Notes under the pieces: model-generated | Told to the model about the DNA's origin: nothing | Databases searched by the model: none | What the model saw: the letters and a program-made list of their open reading frames with translations, nothing else | Translations under genes and position numbers: made by a program | Assembly: GCA_964537055.1 (NCBI GenBank) | Contig: CAZHYV010000001.1 | Coordinates: 186,001-250,000 of the forward strand | DNA: 64,000 nucleotides | Origin: CAZHYV01 sp964537055 | GTDB lineage: Bacteria > Myxococcota_A > Polyangia > Palsa-1104 > JAEUJZ01 | Reading direction: 5' to 3' | Shown: one piece after another, positions 25,798 through 35,978 of the stretch | Layout: each line of letters starts with the position of its first letter | Position numbering within the stretch: position 1 is the first letter of the stretch

Positions 25798-26580
25798 TTA
25801 GGGTTCTTGGTTTACTTGCTTCTGGTAGATCTTCTGTAAAAATTCTTCACACAGCAAGCGGTAGCTTTGAGCTCCTCTTGAAGAAGGATCGTACATAACG
25901 ATCGGTAACCCATGAGAAGGTGCTTCAGATAGGCGAATATTCCTTGGGATGGTTGTTGTAAAGACCTGCTCGGCAAAATGTCGTCGTACCTCTCCTTCCA
26001 CCTGTTGACTTAGGTTGGTCCGTGGATCAACCATAGTAAGCAGAATACCCGCCATATTGAGGTCGGGGTTCCAAGCAGTTTGAACTTTTCTGACGGTCTG
26101 CAAAATCTGAGATAGGCCTTCCAGTGCATAATATTCACATTGGATGGGAGTAAGCACCTTTTGGGCAGCTAAAAGTGCATTAATCGTCAGAAGCCCTAAT
26201 GATGGGGGGCAATCAATCACAATGAATTGGTATCGATCTCGAATCGGAGCGAGTACAGTCTTCAGCCGCTGCTCGCGATCAGGGATTGGTACAAGTTCGA
26301 CTTCAGCTCCTGCAAGGTCAGCCGTAGATGGAAGAAGAAATAAATTCGGCACTGGCGTTACTTGGGTTAGCTCGCGGCAAGAAATATCCTCAATAAGGGC
26401 TTGGTAAATACCCTGGTCGATGGATCCTCGTGGAAACCCCAGACCTGAGGTAGCATTTCCTTGTGGATCCAAATCAACGAGGAGGACTCGATGACCAGCA
26501 GTTGCTAATGCTGCAGCAAGGTTTACGGCAGTCGTCGTTTTTCCAACGCCACCCTTTTGGTTTGCGATCGCGAGTATCAT
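25798..26580 (-). CDS. parA: Chromosome partitioning ATPase ParA
   Basis: This 260-residue deviant Walker A ATPase starts directly with MILAIANQKGGVGKTTTAVN (Walker A' at 9-16). It also shows VLLVDLDPQGNAT and VIDCPPSLGLLT, the other switch motifs of the Soj/ParA family. It has no N-terminal DNA-binding extension, so it is the small chromosomal type. It forms ATP-dependent dimers on the nucleoid and moves ParB-parS complexes. It is the first gene of a minus-strand group and divergent from lon. Confidence 0.96.
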   Translation of the reverse strand: MILAIANQKGGVGKTTTAVNLAAALATAGHRVLLVDLDPQGNATSGLGFPRGSIDQGIYQALIEDISCRELTQVTPVPNLFLLPSTADLAGAEVELVPIPDREQRLKTVLAPIRDRYQFIVIDCPPSLGLLTINALLAAQKVLTPIQCEYYALEGLSQILQTVRKVQTAWNPDLNMAGILLTMVDPRTNLSQQVEGEVRRHFAEQVFTTTIPRNIRLSEAPSHGLPIVMYDPSSRGAQSYRLLCEEFLQKIYQKQVNQEP

Positions 26581-26900
26581 GACAGTATGTAATCGTTTCC
26601 AAAAAGAGGCAGCTTTGTAAAGAAAATGTCGCTTCTGATCTCAAGAGAATGTGCAAATTTTTCACAATCTAAATGAAAAAATGAAAAATTTGATCAACTT
26701 TATGATCGATCTTATGTAAATTTATAGGAGTTCGTTGTATATCCTTATTAAAGAAAGAGCTATCCAGCAATCTAAGGAAAAGACGGATTTATCATTAGGA
26801 ATTTCTTTTATTTTTTGGTACGATTTTTGCTGAAAACTGCTCATCCAAGCGCGTACTACATGTAAAGAAAGCAGATTTTATGCAGTCCGAAGGAGCCGAT
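26581..26900. other. Divergent parA/lon intergenic region
   Basis: This stretch of about 320 AT-rich bases must hold the start signals of parA and lon. A TACGAT at 26819-26824 could be a -10 element for lon, but its -35 region is poor. I see no sigma32-type promoter and no RNA gene. Confidence 0.4.
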
Positions 26901-29333
26901 ATGACTAAGCCCAAAGGTGGAGCGTCAGAAGCAGCGAACGCTTCTGAGATCCCTGAAGTAATCTCAATTTTACCCCTACGAAACTCGGTTCTTTTTCCAG
27001 GAGCGATTATTCCTATTGATGTAGGTCGTCGGAAGAGTATTAGGCTTATCGAAGAAGCGATCGAGCAGGAACATCCATATGTAGGGATCGTTACTCAGAA
27101 AGATGCACGGGTTGAAGAGCCCAGTGATACAGATTTATTTCAGATAGGTTGTGCTGCTCGAATTCTTAAAGTGATCAAACTTGCCAAGGATAACTTCTCT
27201 GTGATTTTACAGGGAATCAGCCGAATCCGGGTAGAGTCTTACCAAAGTGTAGATCCATTTCTGGTGGGAACGGTAAAGACGTTTCCAGACGAGCCCATCT
27301 CAGATGTAGAACTTGATGCATTTGTGATGAATTTAAAGGATGTAGCAAAGAAAGTTATCAAGCTGATGCCAGAGCTGCCCAAGGAGGCGATTGCTCTCGT
27401 AGACAGCGTTACAGAACCAGGACAACTCGCAGATTTAATTACCTCGAACTTGGATATTTCTGTCGAAGAAAAACAAGAGGTTCTAGAGACCTTTCCCATT
27501 AAAGAGAGAACAAAGAAGGTGCTTCAATTTTTATCTCGGCAGCTTGAAGTGTTAAAGGTTCGCGATAAAATCAATACACAAGTTCAAGAGGAAATGGGAC
27601 GTAGCCAACGGGAATATGTTCTTAGGCAGCAGCTGAAGGCAATCAAAGAAGAGCTCGGGGAACTTGAGGAAGGCGGGGCAGACTCAGAAGAGTTTAAGAA
27701 TAAAATAACTGAAGCGAAAATGCCTTCCGATGTTGAGAAGGTAGCGATGAAGCAATTCGAACGCCTCAAAAGTATGCAGCCTTCCTCTGCCGAGTACACG
27801 GTCACTCGTACCTACCTAGAGTGGCTTGTTGAGCTACCTTGGGCTGTAAGTACAGAAGACAAAATTGATATTCAAGAGGCTCGTTCCATCTTGAATCAGG
27901 ACCATTATGATCTTGAAAAAGTAAAGAAACGAATTCTAGAATATCTTGCAGTTCGGCGTCTCAAGGCGGATAAAAAGGGTCCTATTTTATGCCTTGTTGG
28001 TCCTCCAGGGGTAGGAAAAACATCTTTAGGAAAATCGATTGCTCGAGCGGTTGGCAGAAAATTTGTCCGAATTTCTTTGGGAGGCGTTCGGGATGAGGCT
28101 GAAATCCGGGGGCATCGACGTACCTATGTGGGCGCACTCCCCGGAAGAATTATTCAAGGAATGAAGCGTGCGGGAAGCAATAATCCTATCTTCATGCTAG
28201 ATGAGATCGATAAGTTGGGGCACGATTTCCGAGGAGACCCTGGATCTGCCCTTTTAGAGGTTCTTGACCCAGAGCAAAATAATACCTTTAGTGATCACTA
28301 CCTTGAAGTTACTTTCGATCTTAGCAAGGTGATGTTTATTGCAACCGCGAACGTCTTAGATCCAATTCCTCCCGCGCTTCGAGATCGGCTAGAGATTCTT
28401 GAGATTCCCGGGTATACGCGAAATGAAAAGCTGATGATTTCAAAACAGTTTCTGATTCCTAAGCAGATCGAAGATCATGGGCTTACCGAGAAGCAGATTC
28501 ACTTCCAGGATAGTGCTCTCGCTGAAGTCATTGACAGCTATACCCGTGAGGCAGGGGTTCGGAATCTTGAACGCGAAATCGGCGCAATCTGTCGTGGGGT
28601 TGCGGTAAAAGTGGCAGAGGAACACTTGAAGGAACAAAAAGATATCTCTGCTGAAGCTGTTGCTGAATTTCTGGGGCCTCCTAAATATTTTGGGGAAGTT
28701 GCAGAACGCACCAGCGAGCCTGGAGTTGCTACGGGTCTTGCTTGGACGCCTGTAGGAGGAGACATCCTCTTTATTGAGGCAACTCGTATGCCTGGCAAGG
28801 GTAATGTCATTATGACAGGTCAACTTGGGGATGTCATGAAAGAGTCTGCCCAAGCCGCAATGTCTTTTGTAAGAAGCCGGGCTAAATGGCTAGGGATTGA
28901 AGAAAATTTCTTCGAAAAGGCAGACGTACATGTTCATATTCCGGCAGGGGCTATCCCTAAAGATGGTCCTTCCGCAGGAATTACCATGTTTGTGGCTCTT
29001 TCTTCTATGCTAACAGGGATACCTGTTCGTTCTGATGTAGCCATGACAGGAGAGATTACTCTCCGTGGAAATGTTTTGCCTGTCGGAGGGATTAAAGAGA
29101 AGCTTCTTGCCGCCCACCGTGCAGGAATAAAGCGGGTTATCCTTCCTGAGCGGAATAGCAAAGACATGGCAGATGTTCCGGAAGAAGTAAAGAAAGAGAT
29201 GGAGATTCTCTATGTAAAACGCATGGATGAAGTTCTTCCCCTTGCTCTCAGCGAGGTTCCCGGCCGGTATCCACCTGGGCCTCTTCCTCCTTTATCCAAT
29301 GTGGTTATTTCTACGGGGGGTGCTACCGCATAG
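26901..29333 (+). CDS. lon: ATP-dependent protease Lon
   Basis: Lon degrades misfolded and regulatory proteins in the cytosol. The N-terminal substrate domain begins VISILPLRNSVLFPGA. The AAA module has Walker A GPPGVGKT and the Walker B region IFMLDEIDKLG. The protease domain has the catalytic Ser in PKDGPSAG (about residue 691) and Lys in GGIKEKL (about residue 732), so the dyad is intact. I chose the ATG at 26901 because AAGGAG (26890-26895) lies five bases upstream; an ATG at 26880 would add seven residues. Total about 810 residues, normal for the family. Confidence 0.97.
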   Translation: MTKPKGGASEAANASEIPEVISILPLRNSVLFPGAIIPIDVGRRKSIRLIEEAIEQEHPYVGIVTQKDARVEEPSDTDLFQIGCAARILKVIKLAKDNFSVILQGISRIRVESYQSVDPFLVGTVKTFPDEPISDVELDAFVMNLKDVAKKVIKLMPELPKEAIALVDSVTEPGQLADLITSNLDISVEEKQEVLETFPIKERTKKVLQFLSRQLEVLKVRDKINTQVQEEMGRSQREYVLRQQLKAIKEELGELEEGGADSEEFKNKITEAKMPSDVEKVAMKQFERLKSMQPSSAEYTVTRTYLEWLVELPWAVSTEDKIDIQEARSILNQDHYDLEKVKKRILEYLAVRRLKADKKGPILCLVGPPGVGKTSLGKSIARAVGRKFVRISLGGVRDEAEIRGHRRTYVGALPGRIIQGMKRAGSNNPIFMLDEIDKLGHDFRGDPGSALLEVLDPEQNNTFSDHYLEVTFDLSKVMFIATANVLDPIPPALRDRLEILEIPGYTRNEKLMISKQFLIPKQIEDHGLTEKQIHFQDSALAEVIDSYTREAGVRNLEREIGAICRGVAVKVAEEHLKEQKDISAEAVAEFLGPPKYFGEVAERTSEPGVATGLAWTPVGGDILFIEATRMPGKGNVIMTGQLGDVMKESAQAAMSFVRSRAKWLGIEENFFEKADVHVHIPAGAIPKDGPSAGITMFVALSSMLTGIPVRSDVAMTGEITLRGNVLPVGGIKEKLLAAHRAGIKRVILPERNSKDMADVPEEVKKEMEILYVKRMDEVLPLALSEVPGRYPPGPLPPLSNVVISTGGATA

Positions 29334-29468
29334 GTATGCTATTACGCAGTTTGCGCTACCACGCAGCACCATCAGAACTTATAAAACCCATCGCTATAAG
29401 TCTCTTCTGCTTCCTCGGAGTTGTAAAAAAAGCTTCCGTTTCGTATTCTTTCTAGGTATGGTGACCCT

Positions 29469-30245
29469 ATGAGACGGGTCTTTTTTATACTCATTTTGAT
29501 TTCGGCCATAATACCTTCGACATCATGGGGAAAACCAAAGAGAGCATCCTCAAGGCATAGAGCATCGCATGCTCGCTTTCAAGCCTGTATGGATGGATTA
29601 GAGGAGAACGGGGTGCCTGTAGAACCGCCGGATCCAGAATTCACTCCTAAGGTAGAGCAGCCATCTCCCCCTACCGAAGAGGAGCTTGCCTATTTCCAAA
29701 ACTATGGCTGGTTGATCAAAAAAGACCGAGGGTTTGTTAACAATGCCCCTTTTCCCGTAACCTTGGTACAAATGGAAAAATATGGTGGGTACCCCGTCGA
29801 GATAAAGACAGCTATTGCTTTTGACAAGATGGCGAAAGAAGCACGAAAGCGAGGGATTACGCTTTTGCTTAACAGCGGCTTTCGAACGCACGAGCAGCAG
29901 ATCAAGCTACGGAAGGAATGGTGCTCCCGAAGGCGTAAAGCGATTGCTGCGGTCCCTGGTCGCTCCTTGCACCAGGCAGGGTATGCTCTTGATATCAACG
30001 TTCGAGAAAGAGGTTCGCTTAGGTGGCTGAATAAACACGCGAGTGAGTTTCAATTTTATCGTACAGTTTGTAGTGAACCTTGGCATTGGGAATATTCTCC
30101 CTCTGGAGAAAATTTGCCCATGCATTACGGTTGTTTTGGAAAGAGAGCCAAAGCTCGGCTTAAAAAAACGCAGGACGTGGGGAGTCATAGAAGTGAGCTT
30201 GCGTCCAAGCAGATGAAGGCCCGCGCCAAGAAGAATAGTACGTAA
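29469..30245 (+). CDS. VanY/M15B-type D-alanyl-D-alanine carboxypeptidase
   Basis: The 258 residues begin with a signal peptide (about 1-21). The M15 zinc peptidase domain shows SGFRTHEQQIKLR, the zinc motif GRSLHQAGYALDIN and the closing PWHWEYSP. These enzymes trim the terminal D-Ala from peptidoglycan stems in the periplasm. The C-terminal tail is Lys/Arg-rich. A van resistance cluster is not present. The gene is 15 bases before the next one and the two probably form an operon. Confidence 0.88.
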   Translation: MRRVFFILILISAIIPSTSWGKPKRASSRHRASHARFQACMDGLEENGVPVEPPDPEFTPKVEQPSPPTEEELAYFQNYGWLIKKDRGFVNNAPFPVTLVQMEKYGGYPVEIKTAIAFDKMAKEARKRGITLLLNSGFRTHEQQIKLRKEWCSRRRKAIAAVPGRSLHQAGYALDINVRERGSLRWLNKHASEFQFYRTVCSEPWHWEYSPSGENLPMHYGCFGKRAKARLKKTQDVGSHRSELASKQMKARAKKNST

Positions 30246-30260
30246 ACAAAGGAGAAATCT

Positions 30261-31451
30261 ATGAAGAAATGGTTTGGATTCTTAGGTGGTACTGTATCGT
30301 TATTGTTCGCTTCAACTTCTGTTCGTGCCGCTGATAAGCTGCAAGAATGGAAGAAATACCGAAACGACATTGAGGTAGCAGTTGCTTGTGAGAAGGGGTT
30401 TGTCGAGAATGAATTGCATCAAATTGAAACAGATAAGCAGCTTCAGCTAGATGCAGTTGTGCAAAATACCATCAAACCTCGCTTGCTTGCCCGCAAAGCA
30501 AAGTTAGATGCCGTTTCGGTTGATCCGATCAAATCGGATCAAACCTGCGATGCGAAGATTAGCGCCTCCCTATCAAAATACTTAAGTACCAATCCCCACA
30601 AAGACTTAGAAGAGGTCGAAACTTCTATTAAAAGTTCGATTGGAAACTATCTTTTCGGGAGATGGGGAGTGCATCAGGCTCGGCTGGGGAAAGGAGACCG
30701 GCTCCTTACTACCTCAGCTTGGCAGATTAAAGACAAACTGACGAGTATTCGCGACGAACTGCGAAGGCCTGCCAAAGAGTTTGGGCAAGATGAGAAGATT
30801 CAGAAGAACGAGTCTGATACTTTGCTAAAATATTGGATTTCTTTACAGGCCAATGGTGGTCCGGAAGACGACCATATTGCAAATGCCATCGATGATAATT
30901 TTCACAATACCGGAGTGAACGGTGTATTTTTGGACGGGGGAACGGGCTATGAACAAATCCGATATGAAGATTCTAGCGCACCCGATGATGCGATGGTGGC
31001 CTCTGTGGTGCCAAGCGGCCTGAAAGCCAGCGAAGTCTTCAACATGAAAGATGGTGAAAAAGAGACCGTTGTCAAGGCCACCACCTATGGACTTGTCTTC
31101 TTTAAGCAGGTGAAGGGCGCCCCAGTTCCTGCGGCGATTAGTCCAAGCTTTGCAAAACTAGTGAAGCCTGGCCAAAGCAATCTAAACTGCCATTACAACC
31201 AAAGTCCCATCCAAGTGGATGCAAAGGATAAGCAATCCCTTGGCTCAGGTTCGGGACAGACCGTTTCCGCCAAAGCTATGGGAACAGGATCGCAAAACTC
31301 GGATGGTTCACGCAAACAAGTGTTTGCGGTGGTGAAAGTTTCCGGTAAAGATGAGACATATCTCCATTCTTGTGTTCCTCTCACCATGTACGAGGGATCG
31401 GGCGAGGGGAAGAAAATCGTTCTTTACTTCGGAATCCCGATCAATAAATAA
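30261..31451 (+). CDS. Exported protein of unknown function
   Basis: The protein of 396 residues has a signal peptide (about 1-23, ending SVRAA) and an AAAGGAG ribosome binding site. The N-terminal third is helical and charged with regularly spaced Lys/Glu; the C-terminal half has beta-rich character with GSGSGQTVSAKAMGTGS as a flexible linker. Cysteines are few: near residues 43, 95, 320 and 380. I recognise no domain. It follows the VanY-type gene closely, so an envelope role is a guess. Confidence 0.6.
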   Translation: MKKWFGFLGGTVSLLFASTSVRAADKLQEWKKYRNDIEVAVACEKGFVENELHQIETDKQLQLDAVVQNTIKPRLLARKAKLDAVSVDPIKSDQTCDAKISASLSKYLSTNPHKDLEEVETSIKSSIGNYLFGRWGVHQARLGKGDRLLTTSAWQIKDKLTSIRDELRRPAKEFGQDEKIQKNESDTLLKYWISLQANGGPEDDHIANAIDDNFHNTGVNGVFLDGGTGYEQIRYEDSSAPDDAMVASVVPSGLKASEVFNMKDGEKETVVKATTYGLVFFKQVKGAPVPAAISPSFAKLVKPGQSNLNCHYNQSPIQVDAKDKQSLGSGSGQTVSAKAMGTGSQNSDGSRKQVFAVVKVSGKDETYLHSCVPLTMYEGSGEGKKIVLYFGIPINK

Positions 31452-31596
31452 ACTGATCAAAATATACTGCTCATCACCTCCCACTCAGACGGCTTAGCCT
31501 CAAAATAAACTTACGTTAGGCTAGGGTGTCTCTATTTATTTGTAACCACCTAATTTTATGCTAAAGCCTAGTATTCAATCAGGAGGACATCTTATT

Positions 31597-32196
31597 ATGA
31601 GATTTTATTCATCAATAATTTTGTTCGGGTCACTCTTCTTTTTCGTGATGATGCTGGGTTGTAAAGAAAACGGTAATTTTATGACCTGCAAAGAAGGGAA
31701 CCCCTATTGTCATTTTTGTGCTGTTTCTCCAAAATCCGAATTTGGGTATAAATGTTATCGTCCCATCCATCAGAATTCTCCTATTTGCGAAAATCCTGAC
31801 TCAAAATTAAATTTGTCAGATATCGAGTTATTCGATGCTCTGGGAAATCGAACACATTCGATTTCCTGGATTCCTGGACAAGAAACGACCTTTTACATGG
31901 TTGTGCCTAACGAAAACTTTTCTTGTATAGAACAAGTACAAGCATTTTTAGTAAGGCCACCAAGGTCGTCGAATCCTCCCACAGAAATTCCAATTCGGCT
32001 CCAAAGAAATCCCCGAGGAAACAATCCTAAAGAGTTTAAAGCCACTTTTACATTAGGATGCCAAGACTCTTCTTTAGAATCAGCCAGTTTATTCCTTTAC
32101 TACTTGTACAGAGATACAAAGGGAGAACAGCAGATCAGTGCTTTAACCTACTTGACTGTGTTTGAAGAAGCACCTAGCAAGGTGTGTGCTCCCTAA
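31597..32196 (+). CDS. Lipoprotein of unknown function
   Basis: From the ATG at 31597 (AGGAGG at 31581-31586) the protein begins with a hydrophobic signal segment that ends in a lipobox MLGC, so the Cys at about residue 22 should be acylated. The mature part starts KENGN and holds several Cys (TCKEGNPYCHFCAVS) that could form disulfides. About 199 residues remain, with no recognised domain; the sequence pattern is beta-rich. It stands alone, convergent with the rel gene. Confidence 0.65.
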   Translation: MRFYSSIILFGSLFFFVMMLGCKENGNFMTCKEGNPYCHFCAVSPKSEFGYKCYRPIHQNSPICENPDSKLNLSDIELFDALGNRTHSISWIPGQETTFYMVVPNENFSCIEQVQAFLVRPPRSSNPPTEIPIRLQRNPRGNNPKEFKATFTLGCQDSSLESASLFLYYLYRDTKGEQQISALTYLTVFEEAPSKVCAP

Positions 32197-32250
32197 GGGG
32201 CATGAAAAGCCTAACCATTTAAACATAGTCGGAACAAGCCAGCCTCTAGC

Positions 32251-34476
32251 TTAAATTCGTTCTACGGATTCGACGCTATGAATTTGCCTTAGGGCCCGCA
32301 TCAGCTTTGAAAGTTGCTCTGCATCCTTCACGCGGCAGGTAAATGTATTGATTGCATGGATGGTATCGATGGTACGGCAGTTGGCCTGGGTAATGTCAAG
32401 TCCGTGCTGATGAAAGACTTGGGATAGCTGCGAAAGAAGACCCGGTCGATTTGCACAGTTCACCTGGATCGAGATAGGTCTTGCAATCTTTGTTTGTTCA
32501 TCCCATTCTGCCTCAATCCTTCGAGCTTCGTCTTGCTCAAGGCCGGTTGAACACGTTTTGGTGTGAATTGTCACCCCACGCCCCCGGGTAATAATGCCAA
32601 TGATTGCATCTCCTGCGATGGGAGAGCAGCATTTTCCGAAGCGGACAAGGATGTTGTCTTCTCCTGCTACTTTAATCCCGGTAGAAGAAAATGCCTTAGG
32701 CATATGCGAAACGACTTCCTTCTCCTTGGAGACAAGGGAAGTTGCAGGTTCGGCCTCTTTGGGTAGTAGTTTTTCAATCACCTGGGCTGGAAGAATCTTT
32801 CCATAACCAACGCTCATAAGTAGGTCATCAAGCGCAGGAAGCTTCAGAGCGTGGGCCGCGTTGGTAAGTTCTCCAGACTTTTCTTGGTCCTTGTACGAAA
32901 GGTTGTACTGCCGTAGTTCCCGTTCTAGGAGCGTTTGACCAAGCGCTTTACTTCGCTCCCGTTGTTCACTTCGAAGAGCGCTGCGAATCTTTGATTTTGC
33001 GTTCGAGCTAACTACAAATTTGAGCCAGTCCTTGTTGGGTTGGTGATGGGGATGGGTTAAAATTTGTACCACGTCTCCATTCTTAAGTTGGTAGTTTAAA
33101 GGAACCATAACGCCGTTAATGCGGGCGCCTGAGCACTTGTGACCAATTTCCGTATGGATTAGATACGCAAAATCCACCGGAGTGGCTCCTTGCGGTAGTA
33201 CTTTGACATCCCCCTGCGGTGTAAAGGCGAACACCTCATCTTCAAATAAATCAACCTTGACCGTTTCGATAAATTCGGTGGGATCCTTTAACGTTCGTTG
33301 CCATTCCATAAGTTGGTGAAGCCAGGCAAACGTTTTCTCATCTTCGGGACGTTTCTGTTCAGGCTGCCCCTCCTTGTACTTCCAATGGGCTGCGATACCT
33401 TCTTCGGCAATCCTATGCATCTCCTGGGTCCGAAGCTGAATCTCGATCTGCTCACTGCGGGGACCTATCACCGTGGTATGGAGAGACTGGTAGCGGTTAG
33501 GTTTGGGAAGGGCAATGAAATCTTTAAACCGCCCTGGAATCGGGGTCCATTTGCCATGAATGACCCCGAGCGCTCCATAGCAGTCTCGCACAGAATCGAC
33601 GATAGCCCGGAAGGCGATAATGTCATAGAGTTGTTCGAGGGTTTGCCCGGTCTTTAGCGTCTTTTGATAGATAGACCAAAGATGTTTTGGTCTTCCCTTC
33701 ACCTGCGCGGTAATTCCATTTTCCTGAAGGGTGGTTCGTAGCGTTTCTTCAACTTCGGAAATATACATCGGACGATCCGAAAAATGCTGGTGTAATTTCT
33801 CGCTGAGCTCTGCATATTCTTTGGGATAGAGCGCTTTAAAACACAAATCCTCAAGCTCGGTTTTGATCCACTGCATCCCAAGACGGTGGGCCAGCGGCGC
33901 ATAAATGTCGAGAGTCTCTTGCGCGATCCGCTGTTGTTTCTCATCGGGAAGGGCGGACAGGGTACGCATATTGTCCAATCGGTCGCAGAGTTTGATCAGC
34001 ACAACCCGGATGTCCCTCGCCATGGCAAGAAGCATCTTGCGGAAGTTTTCTGCCTGCCGTTCCTGCCGATTATGCCAAGGAACTTGACCTAGCTTGGTAA
34101 CTCCATCGACCAAAAAAGCAACTTCGGGACCAAACCCTTTGCTAATCTGGTCAATGGTCACTTGCGTGTCTTCGACACAATCATGGAGCAGTCCTGCACA
34201 GATCGACGAAATATCCAGCCGAAGATCCGCAAGGGTCGAGGCGACAGCAAGAGGATGGCGGATGTAGGGCTCGCCCGAGTGACGAAATTGACCTTCGTGG
34301 GCCTGCTCGGCTAGGAGATACGCTTCTTTGATGGAAGCAATCGTTCCTATCGAAGCTCCTCCCTTTCCTGCGTGGTCGCCAGAAGGGGGAGAGCCTCCTT
34401 TTGGAGAAAGCACTTGAGAATCTGCAGGATAATAAGAGGTAACCCTAGTAATGAGCTCGTCGATGTTTGTAACCAC
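32251..34476 (-). CDS. Bifunctional (p)ppGpp synthetase/hydrolase (Rel/SpoT)
   Basis: This is the stringent-response enzyme, 741 residues. The N-terminal HD hydrolase domain has RHPLAVASTLADL and the intact LLHDCVEDT motif. The synthetase domain shows DIIAFRAIVDSVRDCYGALG and RFKDFIALPKPN, where the RFKD signature is that of bifunctional enzymes and not of synthetase-only RelA. A TGS domain follows (VFAFTPQGDVKVLPQGATPVDFAY region) and an ACT domain closes the protein. With both catalytic sites intact it should both make and degrade (p)ppGpp. It is monocistronic, divergent from the DsbD-like gene. Confidence 0.96.
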   Translation of the reverse strand: MVTNIDELITRVTSYYPADSQVLSPKGGSPPSGDHAGKGGASIGTIASIKEAYLLAEQAHEGQFRHSGEPYIRHPLAVASTLADLRLDISSICAGLLHDCVEDTQVTIDQISKGFGPEVAFLVDGVTKLGQVPWHNRQERQAENFRKMLLAMARDIRVVLIKLCDRLDNMRTLSALPDEKQQRIAQETLDIYAPLAHRLGMQWIKTELEDLCFKALYPKEYAELSEKLHQHFSDRPMYISEVEETLRTTLQENGITAQVKGRPKHLWSIYQKTLKTGQTLEQLYDIIAFRAIVDSVRDCYGALGVIHGKWTPIPGRFKDFIALPKPNRYQSLHTTVIGPRSEQIEIQLRTQEMHRIAEEGIAAHWKYKEGQPEQKRPEDEKTFAWLHQLMEWQRTLKDPTEFIETVKVDLFEDEVFAFTPQGDVKVLPQGATPVDFAYLIHTEIGHKCSGARINGVMVPLNYQLKNGDVVQILTHPHHQPNKDWLKFVVSSNAKSKIRSALRSEQRERSKALGQTLLERELRQYNLSYKDQEKSGELTNAAHALKLPALDDLLMSVGYGKILPAQVIEKLLPKEAEPATSLVSKEKEVVSHMPKAFSSTGIKVAGEDNILVRFGKCCSPIAGDAIIGIITRGRGVTIHTKTCSTGLEQDEARRIEAEWDEQTKIARPISIQVNCANRPGLLSQLSQVFHQHGLDITQANCRTIDTIHAINTFTCRVKDAEQLSKLMRALRQIHSVESVERI

Positions 34477-34652
34477 AAAATGATCTTAGCGGAAAGAGAA
34501 CATGGAGGCAATAAACAAGATGGGGAAGGAGAGCGTGTGTAAGCCTTACCTTGTAAGAAAGATAGGTTCCCTTGAATCTTGAGCATGAAAAATGACAAAG
34601 TCCTGGAAAATATAACCCGAGGATGGTTTGGATATGATACCTTAGCACGTAC

Positions 34653-35978
34653 ATGCGAACCTCGAGAATATCCTATTTACTGCATGTTTCTGTTTTGGTG
34701 GGAATGATTTTTCTATCGAGCACTGCGTACGGTTTGGAGGAGGGTGCATTCTCAGAGAAATTGAAAACTGCGCTTGCTCACAGCCAATGGGGCGGGGCGC
34801 TTGTGCTTTCGTACGTCGCAGGCCTTTTGGCGAGTCTTACTGCCTGCGTCTACCCCCTCATTCCTATTACAGTGAGCCTGTTTGGTGCTAAACAAGCCGA
34901 TCATTCGCGGTTGAGGAAGGTGGGGCTAGCCTTTTCTTTTATTTTAGGGATTGCAACCATGTATACCGCACTTGGAGTTGGTGTCAGTCTACTAGGGAAG
35001 CAGTTTGGGTCTTTTCTGACAAGTCCATACTTGATGGTCCCGGTGATTGGGATGTTCCTTCTGATGGCGGCCTCCTTGCTGGGCGCATTCTCGCTTCAGC
35101 TGCCTCCTCAACTTCAGCGAGTTCTCCAAAACATTGGAGGAAAGGGATTGCGGGGCGCGTTTTTAATGGGGCTGGTCTCTGGGGTGATTGCGTCCCCCTG
35201 TACAGGTCCTTCGCTTGCGGCGCTGCTGTCCTTTGTTGCTAGCCAAGGGTCGGTGCTTTTGGGAAGTCTGCTGCTCTTTTCGTATGCTCTAGGACTAGGC
35301 ACACTCTTTTTTTTGGTGGCGGCGTTCTCGTTGTCCTTACCAAAATCAGGACCTTGGATGGATGGGGCCAAAAGTATCTTAGCCATCCTTTTAATCATGG
35401 TAGCGCTCTATTTCATGCGCAATCTATCAACCCCTCTTTATCAATACGGGCGAAGGGAATGGATGTTTCTCTTTGGGCATCTAAGCCTCATTTTGATGGG
35501 AATTCTTGTTGGAGGGATTCACCTGCGGTTTCAGAGGGAGCTTTGGACCGGAATTCGGAAACTTGTTGGGGTCCTTCTGATCAGCTTTGGGGGATTTGGC
35601 GTGCTCTCCTGGCTTCTGGCCCTGCCCAAGCTTGCGTGGAGTAACAATCCACAAGCTCTGATGGAAGCCAAAGAGCAGCATCGGCCTGTCTTGATCGATT
35701 TTTACGCAAGTTGGTGTTTGCCCTGTGTCACGATGGAGACCCAGACCTTCGCTGACCCTCAGATCCAAGCAGTGCTACAATCGTTTGTCTTATGGAAAGT
35801 GGATTGTTCTAAAGGTTGTGAATCGACTTCTAAGCAATATCAGATCCGTACGCTACCAGGGGTAATCTTGCTAGATGCAGAGGGGCAGATTGTTCAGAAG
35901 AAGGAGGGGTTTGTTTCGAAAGAGGAACTTCTTCCCATTCTTCTTCAAATGAAGGCTGGAGATCCCATTCCTAAATAA
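34653..35978 (+). CDS. dsbD: DsbD/CcdA-like thiol:disulfide interchange protein with C-terminal thioredoxin domain
   Basis: The protein passes electrons from cytosolic thioredoxin to periplasmic disulfides. It begins with a signal-like segment, then about eight transmembrane helices carrying the two conserved membrane Cys, C65 (SLTACVYPLIP) and C183 (SPCTGPS). The C-terminal thioredoxin domain has C355/C358 in WCLPC. At 441 residues it lacks the N-terminal periplasmic nDsbD domain, leaving only about 20 residues before the first core helix. It may therefore use a different terminal acceptor. Divergent from rel and followed by nadK. Confidence 0.9.
   Translation: MRTSRISYLLHVSVLVGMIFLSSTAYGLEEGAFSEKLKTALAHSQWGGALVLSYVAGLLASLTACVYPLIPITVSLFGAKQADHSRLRKVGLAFSFILGIATMYTALGVGVSLLGKQFGSFLTSPYLMVPVIGMFLLMAASLLGAFSLQLPPQLQRVLQNIGGKGLRGAFLMGLVSGVIASPCTGPSLAALLSFVASQGSVLLGSLLLFSYALGLGTLFFLVAAFSLSLPKSGPWMDGAKSILAILLIMVALYFMRNLSTPLYQYGRREWMFLFGHLSLILMGILVGGIHLRFQRELWTGIRKLVGVLLISFGGFGVLSWLLALPKLAWSNNPQALMEAKEQHRPVLIDFYASWCLPCVTMETQTFADPQIQAVLQSFVLWKVDCSKGCESTSKQYQIRTLPGVILLDAEGQIVQKKEGFVSKEELLPILLQMKAGDPIPK

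Noticed and set aside
23598..26580. Search for parS-like sites (centred on CACGTG) near parA/parB
   Set aside because: The few CACGTG occurrences in the window lie inside genes and lack the matching flanks of a parS site.
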